This document shows positions 1 through 4,919 of a stretch of DNA of 5,896 bases, in pieces. Both the position numbers and the translations under genes were made by a program. The notes under the pieces are model-generated. The model saw only the letters and a list, made by a program, of their open reading frames with translations. It was not told the origin of the DNA and made no database searches. Source of the stretch: Candidatus Brocadiia bacterium (GTDB lineage: Bacteria; Planctomycetota; MHYJ01; WSZJ01); NCBI GenBank assembly GCA_013360825.1, contig JABWAY010000262.1, forward strand, positions 1 through 5,896. The letters run 5' to 3'. Each line of letters opens with the position of its first letter. Within the stretch, counting starts at the first letter, position 1.

Positions 1-185
1 ACCGCCCCGCGGAGATCCGAGAACGGCGGCCCGCCGCCGCCCGCCTCCAGCCGGATCCGGTCCGCCGCGAGCCCCGAGGCGCCCGCAAACGTGAGCCAGA
101 AGAACGCGTCCAGAAACCCCTCGCGCGCCGCCAGAAACCGCGCGCGCCGCCGAAGCCCCTCGAGAAACCGCTTCATTCCCGCCAT
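1..185 (-). CDS. Hypothetical protein, N-terminal part (cut by left window edge)
   Basis: The reading frame is open from an ATG at 185 to the window edge, giving about 61 codons. It begins MAGMKRFLEGLRRRARFLAA, and a second in-frame ATG at 176 could also be the start. The visible part has a strongly basic, Arg-rich N-terminus. It is followed by a short hydrophobic/aromatic stretch (FLDAFFWLTFAGASGLAA, about residues 24-41) that could be one membrane segment or an amphipathic helix, and then a Gly-rich stretch. I recognise no family. It begins 23 bp after the stop of the CPBP protease gene on the same strand, so it is probably the third gene of the cytochrome-protease transcription unit. No strong Shine-Dalgarno is visible before ATG 185. 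The function is unknown and the C-terminus lies outside the window. Confidence 0.55.
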   Translation of the reverse strand, partial: MAGMKRFLEGLRRRARFLAAREGFLDAFFWLTFAGASGLAADRIRLEAGGGGPPFSDLRGA

Positions 186-208
186 TGTCGCCGCCCCGGC
201 CGGGCGCG

Positions 209-1072
209 CTACTGGAACCCGCCGAGCACCAGGATCCCCACGTTGAACGCGCTGTGCGCCCCCAGGCAGGTCTCGATCCCCTTCTTCACGTGGATGATTC
301 CGAACAGGATCCCGACCACGAAGACCTGCATGAACTTGATGATCTCCGGATTCATCGTCCCGGCATGCCCGGCCGCCCAGATCGCCGAGGAGAGGAGGAC
401 GGCGCAGACCGTGCTGAACCGCGCGCCGCGGAACAGGCGGCGCAGGGCGTTGAGGAGGAACAGCCGGACGAAGATCTCCTCCCAGAAGGCGGCGGCGAGG
501 CCGAACCCGAGCACGAGAGGGATGTTTCCGGCGAAGATCTCCGCGACCTCCTCCGTCCCCGGGGCGGGCTGCGGGGGCGAACCGGTCAGCTGCTGGCAGC
601 CCCAGAAGAGGCCGATCGAGTAGATCAGGGCCACGCCGCCCGCCACCAGCGCGATCCCGGTGCGCTCGGCGGCCGCGCGCAGGGTCCCCGCCTTCCGGCG
701 CCAGAGTCCGTTCGCGACCGGGAACGGCGGCGTCTTCTCCTTCTCGGACAGCCAGGCGCCGGTGGCCGCCATCACGAACGTCGAAATGAAAAATGCGGGG
801 AGAAGCACGATCGCGGTGGCCGACAGGACGTCGCGGAAGTAGTCCGCCTCGAAACTGCGGTCCGACACCTGCGCCAGCGCGGCGATCACCAGCAGCTGCA
901 TCGCCCCTACCGCCGAGGCCAGGACGAGCGCCGCCGGCGTGTGCCGCGCCACCTCCCGCCGGCGCCTCACGAACAGCGACGCCCCCGCCGCAAACGACAG
1001 CACCGATGCGGCAATGTAGACGAACACCGCATTCTGGAATCCCGACGACGCCATGGTCCCGAGGAGGCTCAC
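209..1072 (-). CDS. CPBP family intramembrane glutamic endopeptidase (Rce1/Abi type)
   Basis: This polytopic membrane protein (287 aa) has all three hallmarks of the CPBP (Rce1-like) protease family. They are an EExxxR motif (EEIFVR, E198-E199 and R203), a conserved His in the next helix (IWAAGH, H236), and HxxxN near the C-terminus (HSAFN, H273 and N277). In family members these residues form the active site within the membrane. Hydrophobic segments lie near residues 14-34, 46-68, 84-105, 137-156, 184-196, 221-235, 246-261 and 272-285. The family includes CAAX-prenyl proteases and bacteriocin-immunity proteins, but bacterial substrates are mostly unknown. The start is a GTG at 1072 that overlaps the stop of the upstream cytochrome gene (GTGA, 4 bp), implying translational coupling. 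An ATG at 1054 (codon 7) is an alternative start. The substrate cannot be inferred. Pairing with a secreted multihaem cytochrome may be simple co-transcription. Confidence 0.88.
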   Translation of the reverse strand: MSLLGTMASSGFQNAVFVYIAASVLSFAAGASLFVRRRREVARHTPAALVLASAVGAMQLLVIAALAQVSDRSFEADYFRDVLSATAIVLLPAFFISTFVMAATGAWLSEKEKTPPFPVANGLWRRKAGTLRAAAERTGIALVAGGVALIYSIGLFWGCQQLTGSPPQPAPGTEEVAEIFAGNIPLVLGFGLAAAFWEEIFVRLFLLNALRRLFRGARFSTVCAVLLSSAIWAAGHAGTMNPEIIKFMQVFVVGILFGIIHVKKGIETCLGAHSAFNVGILVLGGFQ

Positions 1073-2580
1073 TTCGTCCGGTGCCGCACCTTTTCCATCA
1101 TCGGAACCAGTTCAAACGGCGTGTCCCGCGCATCGTCCCGGCAGGGACGCTTCCGCGGCTCGTGGCAGCTGAGACAGATCCGCTGCACGACGCAGGTCGG
1201 ACACTTTTCGTCGAACGAAAACACCGTCGCCTTCCGCTCCGCAACGGACTGCGCCTCGACATGCTTCTTCCCCGGACCGTGACAGGACTCGCACCCGACA
1301 TGGTCCCGCCCCGGCGTCGCCTCCTCGGACTGGAACCCGCCCTTGTGCCCGTGCCCCGTCGTGTGGCACGCCAGGCACTCCGGGTCGGTCCGGCCGGCGG
1401 GGGGAAGGGACCTGAACGCGCGGGCGTGGTCGGTCCCGGCCCACTGGGGGTGAACCTCCTGGTGGCAGGGCGTGCAGGCCGCGCTCCCGACATATTCGCT
1501 CTTGCCGCACGCCTCCCGGTACATCTGGTCCTTCAGCTTGCCGATCAGGCGTGTCCGGTCGTCGAATTTCACGAACTCCGCCGCGGCGCGCTGCGGGTGG
1601 GCGACGAACCGCATCGCCGCGCCGAAATCGGAGAAGAGGGAGAAGTTGGTGGTGTGGCAGGGGGCGCAGGTGGCGAGGTACTGCGCCTGCGTGGTCCGGC
1701 CCGCCCCGGCGTGGGTCCGGGACGGCTGGTGGCAGGACTCACACTGGACGTCGGCGAGCGGGCGGTGCGCGCGCCGGTCGGAGTATCCCCCCTCCTGCTG
1801 CCAGCCGACGACGTGGCACCCGATGCAGCCGTCGTCCGTGTCGCGCCGGATCACGACGAGATCCTCGAGGGCGGCGGAGTGCGGCGTCATCAGCCAGTCC
1901 TTGAATTCGCTGCGATGGCAGGCGGCGCAGGCGAGGGCCCCCTGGAAGTCCGGCCGCGGCTTCGGGACGATCGCCGACGGGAGACGGAACTCCCCGCGTG
2001 CCTGCGCTTCCAGCCGGAGCATCGACCGCAGCGCCCAGGCCACATGGTCGGGGTTCCAGGCCGACCCGGGAAAGTGCGCCTGGACGACCGCGCCGTCGGG
2101 GCTGACGACCAGGACGGCGGGGCGAAGCGCGATATCGACGCGGATTCCCGCGGGGGAGGTGTATCCGAGCGCGGCCCCGACCTGGGGCGCGACGGCCCCG
2201 GACATCCCCGCGACCTGCGCCGCGACCGCCCGGGCCTGCGTCTCCGCGTCGGGAGCGACCCAGTACGCCTTCGCCTGTTTCTCCGCGGACGCTCCGCGCG
2301 CGGCGAAGGCGAGCGCCTCCGCCGGATCCTCCCCCGCGCCGAGGACCGCGACGACCGCCCACTCCCCGCCGACGGCTTTCCCGTCCACCTCGAAGGCGGG
2401 GAGCTTCGGCCAGTCGCAGATCACGCGCGCCTGGTACTCCCAGACGTCGTCCCCGGCGGGACGGGGCGCGGCCGCGGGCGGGCCGTCTTCGGCCAGGGCG
2501 CCCTGCCGTCCCGGACCCGCTGTCCAGACTGCGGCGGCCAGGGCCAGGGAGGCGACGGCGAGCAGGCGGGGGCGGGACAT
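1069..2580 (-). CDS. Secreted octahaem c-type cytochrome with thioredoxin-like N-terminal region
   Basis: This is a predicted exported multihaem cytochrome c (503 aa from ATG 2580). That start puts a signal peptide at residues 1-30 (MSRPRLLAVASLALAAAV, with an ALA/ED cleavage site). The frame stays open up to a possible ATG at 2637, but that would bury the signal peptide. Residues about 50-195 look like a thioredoxin/peroxiredoxin fold (WAVVAVLGAGEDP near the start, RPAVLVVSPDGAVV near the end) with no CxxC pair. Eight CxxCH haem sites follow: CAACH 218, CIGCH 252, CESCH 280, CAPCH 305, CTPCH 369, CLACH 402, CESCH 430 and CLSCH 469. An extra CPTC at 460 lacks the His. The sites fall into two similar tetrahaem units resembling cytochrome c554-type domains. 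A role in periplasmic electron transfer is likely, but the partner and substrate are unknown. It is separated from the upstream cysO-like gene by 99 bp of palindromic sequence and overlaps the downstream CPBP gene by 4 bp. Confidence 0.9.
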   Translation of the reverse strand: MSRPRLLAVASLALAAAVWTAGPGRQGALAEDGPPAAAPRPAGDDVWEYQARVICDWPKLPAFEVDGKAVGGEWAVVAVLGAGEDPAEALAFAARGASAEKQAKAYWVAPDAETQARAVAAQVAGMSGAVAPQVGAALGYTSPAGIRVDIALRPAVLVVSPDGAVVQAHFPGSAWNPDHVAWALRSMLRLEAQARGEFRLPSAIVPKPRPDFQGALACAACHRSEFKDWLMTPHSAALEDLVVIRRDTDDGCIGCHVVGWQQEGGYSDRRAHRPLADVQCESCHQPSRTHAGAGRTTQAQYLATCAPCHTTNFSLFSDFGAAMRFVAHPQRAAAEFVKFDDRTRLIGKLKDQMYREACGKSEYVGSAACTPCHQEVHPQWAGTDHARAFRSLPPAGRTDPECLACHTTGHGHKGGFQSEEATPGRDHVGCESCHGPGKKHVEAQSVAERKATVFSFDEKCPTCVVQRICLSCHEPRKRPCRDDARDTPFELVPMMEKVRHRTK

Positions 2581-2679
2581 GACGGAATTATGCCTCATCC
2601 GCGGCGGGACGGGTGCATCCCTTGCCGGTTTCGGCACGCCCCCGGGTCCGGCGCGCCGGATTCCGGGAATACCCGGGCG
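2581..2679 (-). other. Intergenic region between sulfur-carrier and cytochrome genes
   Basis: This 99-bp gap is rich in inverted repeats. A nested palindromic block directly follows the carrier stop (listed separately as a terminator candidate). A second small hairpin, TGCCG-GTTT-CGGCA, lies at 2623-2636. The cytochrome start has no close Shine-Dalgarno: a GAGG lies 12 nt upstream of ATG 2580. A CATAAT at 2592-2587 (minus strand) resembles a -10 box but has no matching -35 box. The cytochrome probably has its own promoter here, but I cannot point to it with confidence. Confidence 0.4.
2637..2679 (-). terminator. Nested palindromic hairpin after the carrier gene (terminator candidate)
   Basis: Immediately after the carrier TAG, the minus-strand RNA can form an outer stem between 2671-2679 and 2637-2647. 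Seven bases pair perfectly (plus strand: ACCCGGG at 2671-2677 with CCCGGGT at 2641-2647), plus two more pairs across a 2-nt bulge. Inside lie two further palindromes, TCCGGCGCGCCGGA (2647-2660) and ATTCCGGGAAT (2660-2670). The result is a very stable, branched GC-rich structure. No U-tract follows, so it is either a terminator of the type seen in GC-rich genomes or a stabilising intercistronic structure. Confidence 0.45.
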
Positions 2680-2961
2680 CTACCGGGCGCCCCCGGCGAT
2701 CGCCGGCACGATCGAAATCTCGTCCCCGTCCTTCACGGGCGTCGCCTCCCCCTGGAGAAAGCGGGCGTCCTGCTGGTTGACGAAGACGTTCAGGTAGCGC
2801 CGCACCTTCCCCGTCGCGGGGTCGCAGAGCTTGTCCTTCACGCCGGGAAACGCCTTCTCCATCCCCGCGATCACCTCCGCCACCGTCGTCCCGTCTGCCT
2901 GCACTTCCGCGCTGCCGGTCAATTTCTGGAGCGGCGCCGGAACCCTGACCTTGATGCCCAT
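2680..2961 (-). CDS. cysO: CysO-like MoaD/ThiS-family sulfur carrier protein with C-terminal GGAR
   Basis: This 93-aa protein has the beta-grasp ubiquitin-like pattern of MoaD/ThiS carriers: KVRVPAPLQKLTG at the start, a central helix VAEVIAGMEKAFPG (about 27-40), NVFVNQQDARFLQG (58-71), and DGDEISIVPAIAGG (78-91). In the family the terminal Gly-Gly is adenylated by an E1-like enzyme and converted to a thiocarboxylate. The neighbouring CysM-type synthase and JAMM protease point to cysteine synthesis rather than molybdopterin or thiazole synthesis. The protein does not end at Gly-Gly: Ala92-Arg93 follow before the TAG, so two residues would have to be removed before activation, plausibly by the adjacent protease. 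The ATG at 2961 has a strong Shine-Dalgarno, AAGGAG, at 2973-2968 with a 6-nt spacer. It is the last gene of the cluster, 28 bp after the protease stop. The activating enzyme is not in this window. The family is near certain; the specific role is inferred from neighbours. Confidence 0.88.
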   Translation of the reverse strand: MGIKVRVPAPLQKLTGSAEVQADGTTVAEVIAGMEKAFPGVKDKLCDPATGKVRRYLNVFVNQQDARFLQGEATPVKDGDEISIVPAIAGGAR

Positions 2962-2989
2962 CGAGCTCTCCTTGCCTGCGGGTGGGATT

Positions 2990-3424
2990 TCAACTGCGGA
3001 TCGGGACCGCGACGAATTTCGCCGAGTGCTCCGGGAACGCCATGTCGTCGTCCAGCGTCCACGCGGTCATCTCCTTGTACTGCCCCTTCTCGACCGCGGC
3101 AATGACATACACATAGCTTCCGAGGGCGCGGCTCCGGTCCCCTTCGCTCGGGCGGGCCGGGTGATCGGGGTGGGAGTGGTAGAAGCCGACGACGTCGAGC
3201 CCGTCGGCGCGCGCCTCGCGGGCGATCCGCTCGAAGTCGGCGGGGGCGAGGTCGTACCAGACCGCGGGGCGGTCGGTGTTTTCGTTGGCCGCGGGAACGG
3301 CGCGGACGACCTCGATGTCGTCGCCGGATCGCCGCCCGACGAAGACACCGCAGCACTCGTGCGGATAGGCCCGCTCGGCGTCCGCCACGATCGCCCGCCG
3401 TCCGTCAGCGCTGATCGCCAGCAA
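2990..3424 (-). CDS. mec: Mec+-like JAMM/MPN zinc metalloprotease (M67 family)
   Basis: This 144-aa protein is a compact JAMM-domain peptidase. The catalytic Glu lies in YPHECCGVFVG (E23), and the zinc-binding motif H-S-H-P-x6-S-x2-D is complete (H83, H85, S93, D96). Length and layout match stand-alone bacterial Mec+ proteins. In Mycobacterium tuberculosis, Mec+ hydrolyses the CysO-cysteine adduct to release cysteine and regenerate the carrier. Related QbsD and HcyD trim residues after the carrier Gly-Gly. Here it sits between the cysteine synthase and a carrier ending in GGAR, so both activities are plausible. The start is a TTG at 3424, chosen because a strong GGGAGG lies exactly 6 nt upstream and because it gives the usual distance to the ECCG motif. 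The gene thus overlaps the end of the cysteine synthase gene by 20 bp. It is cytoplasmic, with no signal peptide. Confidence 0.9.
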   Translation of the reverse strand: MLAISADGRRAIVADAERAYPHECCGVFVGRRSGDDIEVVRAVPAANENTDRPAVWYDLAPADFERIAREARADGLDVVGFYHSHPDHPARPSEGDRSRALGSYVYVIAAVEKGQYKEMTAWTLDDDMAFPEHSAKFVAVPIRS

Positions 3425-4349
3425 CGATATCCTCCCAGACCGGCGTTGAAAGATAGCGGTCGCCGCCGTCGGGCAGCACCGTCACGACCACGGAACCGGG
3501 GTTCGTGCGCGCGACCTCGACCGCCGCATGCACCGCCGCGCCGCTCGAGAACCCCGCGAGAATCCCCTCCTCCCGCGCCAGGCGCAGGACCATCCGGTAC
3601 GCGTCCTCCGTCTCGACCTCCATCCTGCGGTCCGCCAGCCGCGGGTCGTAAATCGCCGGCACGATCGCGCTCGCCATGTGCTTCATCCCCTCCAGCCCGT
3701 GGATCGCCCCCGTCGGCTCCACCGAAATCAGCGTCACCCCCGCCTTCCGCTCCCGCAAGAACCGCCCCGTCCCCATGAACGTCCCGCTCGTGCCGAGCGA
3801 CGCCACGAAATGCGTGACCCGCCCGGCGCTCTGCTCCCAGATCTCCGGCCCCGTCCCCTCGTAGTGCGCCCGCCAGTTCGCGTCGTTCCCGTACTGGTCC
3901 GCAAAGAAATACCGCCCCGGATCCTTCTCCACGATCTCCCGGCAGAGACGGATCGCCCCGTCGCTCCCCTCAAACGGCGACGAATACCGGATCGCCGCCC
4001 CATACCCGCGGATCATCGCCTTCCGCTCCGGACTCACGTTCTCCGGCATCACCAGCTCCACCGGGATCCGAAGCGCCGCACTGAGGAACGCGTAGGCGAT
4101 CCCCGTGTTCCCCGAGGTGGAGTCGATCAGCGTCCGCCCCGCCAGCAGCCCCCCCGCCTGCGCCTCGCGCACGATCCGCGCCGCCGCACGCACCTTCACC
4201 GACCCGCTCGGATTCAGCCACTCCGCCTTCGCCAGCACCGTCGACCCGGTCGCCGCGGACAGCCGCCGCAACGGAAGCAGCGGGGTGCGGCCGATCGAAT
4301 CCGCCAGGGTCGGGAGCGCGTCCAGCGGATTTTCAGGCGCTGCGCTCAT
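3405..4349 (-). CDS. cysM: PLP-dependent cysteine synthase, CysM type
   Basis: This is a fold-type II PLP enzyme of 314 aa, the usual length for CysK/CysM. The PLP Schiff-base lysine is K52 in NPSGSVKVRAA. The substrate loop TSGNTG is at 78-83, the phosphate-binding loop GTSGT at 186-190, the serine near the pyridine nitrogen at S268/S269 in GFSSGAA, and LPDGGDRYLST at 292-302. Val53 replaces the Asp of the commoner 'SVKDR' motif. By a from-memory alignment, K223 in HGLEGMKHM falls where M. tuberculosis CysM has Arg220, a residue linked to O-phosphoserine use. Linked to a CysO-like carrier and a Mec+-like protease, the enzyme probably makes carrier-bound cysteine from an activated serine and the carrier thiocarboxylate. 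Sulfide plus O-acetylserine remains possible. ATG 4349 lies 3 bp after the Rrf2 stop, with a weak GGTGA nearby, suggesting coupled translation. Confidence 0.92.
   Translation of the reverse strand: MSAAPENPLDALPTLADSIGRTPLLPLRRLSAATGSTVLAKAEWLNPSGSVKVRAAARIVREAQAGGLLAGRTLIDSTSGNTGIAYAFLSAALRIPVELVMPENVSPERKAMIRGYGAAIRYSSPFEGSDGAIRLCREIVEKDPGRYFFADQYGNDANWRAHYEGTGPEIWEQSAGRVTHFVASLGTSGTFMGTGRFLRERKAGVTLISVEPTGAIHGLEGMKHMASAIVPAIYDPRLADRRMEVETEDAYRMVLRLAREEGILAGFSSGAAVHAAVEVARTNPGSVVVTVLPDGGDRYLSTPVWEDIVAGDQR
3431..3436 (-). promoter_or_regulatory. Shine-Dalgarno GGGAGG deciding the TTG start of the JAMM protease
   Basis: On the minus strand GGGAGG is followed by ATATCG and then TTG (3424-3422). 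The strong match and 6-nt spacing support the TTG as initiator. The site lies inside the last codons of the cysteine synthase gene, so translation of the two genes is probably coupled. Confidence 0.6.
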
Positions 4350-4352
4350 GCG

Positions 4353-4817
4353 TCACCGGCCGGCGTCACCCAGCTCCTTCCCGCCCTTCCCCTTCTTGAC
4401 CTCGAATTCCCGCTCGTACATCAGCACCAGATCCGCGAAACTCCGCCGGTCCACCACCTCGCTCATCGCCTCCTGCACCTGGCTCCAGATCTCGCGGAAA
4501 TGTCTCCCGCCGGCCTCCTCGGTTTCGTTCGCGCCTGCCCCGCGGGTCACCATGAGCGGCCCGTCGATCACGCGCAGCACCTCGCCGACGGAAATGTCCT
4601 GCGGCTCGCGCGCCAGCCGGTACCCTCCCTTCGCCCCGCGCTCGCTCCGGACCAGCCCGGCGCGCTGGAGCTGGATCAGGATCTGCACGAGGTACTGGGA
4701 GGGAATCGCCTGCGCCTCGGCGACCACGTGGATCTGCGTGGGACGCGGACTGCCCTGCCGCTTGGCGAGCTCGAACATCGCCAGGCACGCATACTCCGCT
4801 TTTGCGCTGATCTTCAT
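4353..4817 (-). CDS. Rrf2-family transcriptional regulator lacking Fe-S cysteines (CymR-like)
   Basis: This is a 154-aa winged helix-turn-helix regulator. ATG 4817 was chosen because it gives the typical Rrf2 opening MKISAKAEYA and has GGGAG four nt upstream. An upstream in-frame extension to 4868 would add only a Pro-rich tail overlapping the promoter. The recognition region spans about 28-56 (QIHVVAEAQAIPSQYLVQIL...) and the wing RGAKGGYRLAR about 60-70, both classic for the family. Fe-S members such as IscR carry three cysteines in the loop near residues 90-105. Here that loop (about 86-106) has none, and the only cysteine is C11. This matches CymR, the cysteine-metabolism repressor that works in complex with cysteine synthase. 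As first gene of the cluster, directly before cysM, it likely controls the cluster and itself. The effector and operator are not visible. Confidence 0.9.
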   Translation of the reverse strand: MKISAKAEYACLAMFELAKRQGSPRPTQIHVVAEAQAIPSQYLVQILIQLQRAGLVRSERGAKGGYRLAREPQDISVGEVLRVIDGPLMVTRGAGANETEEAGGRHFREIWSQVQEAMSEVVDRRSFADLVLMYEREFEVKKGKGGKELGDAGR

Positions 4818-4919
4818 GCGGCTCCCGGAAGGAAGGGGACATGGTAGCGGCGGCGGGGGCGGGGTCAATGGGAGAACGGAGCGCTCAAGCCCGGGGGGCG
4901 CGCGGCCGATGTCTTACAC
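4818..4919. promoter_or_regulatory. Divergent intergenic region between rrf2 and the lipoprotein gene
   Basis: These 102 bp separate two genes reading outward. The rrf2-side promoter is described separately. On the lipoprotein side I see no convincing -35/-10 pair and no Shine-Dalgarno within 15 nt of GTG 4920. A five-codon out-of-frame mini-ORF (ATG 4909, stop TGA 4921-4923) overlaps the start codon. If Rrf2 binds here it could affect both genes. Confidence 0.45.
4841..4868 (-). promoter_or_regulatory. Putative sigma70-like promoter of the rrf2-cysM-mec-cysO cluster
   Basis: On the minus strand a -35 TTGACC (4868-4863, 5 of 6 to consensus) is followed, after a 16-bp spacer, by a -10 TACCAT (4846-4841, 4 of 6). 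The expected transcription start is near 4834, giving a leader of about 17 nt that contains the GGGAG Shine-Dalgarno (4826-4822) before ATG 4817. The spacer is entirely G/C. An 8-bp palindrome GAGCGCTC (4879-4886) lies just upstream, but I cannot assign it as an operator. Confidence 0.5.

Noticed and set aside
1069..1205. Possible frameshift near the cytochrome C-terminus because of the basic tail (EPRKRPCRDDARD)
   Set aside because: The frame continues through CLSCH to an ending (FELVPMMEKVRH) that resembles related multihaem proteins, and it stops exactly at the GTGA overlap, so the frame appears correct.
2587..2592. CATAAT (minus strand) as a -10 box for the cytochrome gene
   Set aside because: It lies only 6 nt before ATG 2580, which would give a nearly leaderless transcript, and no -35-like hexamer is found 16-18 bp upstream.
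2581..2637. Extended N-terminus of the cytochrome starting at ATG 2637 or ATG 2598
   Set aside because: The extension adds Pro/Arg-rich residues before an otherwise standard signal peptide, has no good Shine-Dalgarno, and overlaps hairpin sequence. ATG 2598 cannot be fully excluded.
2680..2961. Assignment of the carrier to molybdopterin (MoaD) or thiamine (ThiS) synthesis
   Set aside because: No moa or thi genes are present, whereas cysM and a Mec+-like protease adjoin it in the same cluster.
793..3105. Very long plus-strand open frame (770 codons) antisense to the cytochrome and carrier genes
   Set aside because: It is a high-GC shadow. Its translation is Arg/Pro/Gly-rich with no recognisable motif, while the minus strand encodes eight CxxCH motifs and a beta-grasp carrier over the same bases.
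4353..4817. Assignment of the Rrf2 protein as IscR/NsrR (Fe-S sensor)
   Set aside because: The cluster-binding cysteines are absent from the loop, and no isc/suf genes are nearby.
3528..4847. 439-codon plus-strand open frame opposite cysM and rrf2
   Set aside because: Its Arg/His/Pro-rich composition is typical of antisense frames in GC-rich DNA, and the opposite strand carries fully conserved PLP-enzyme and Rrf2 motifs.
4879..4886. GAGCGCTC palindrome as the Rrf2 operator
   Set aside because: An 8-bp palindrome is expected often in such GC-rich sequence, lacks the length of known Rrf2 sites, and has no second copy in the window.
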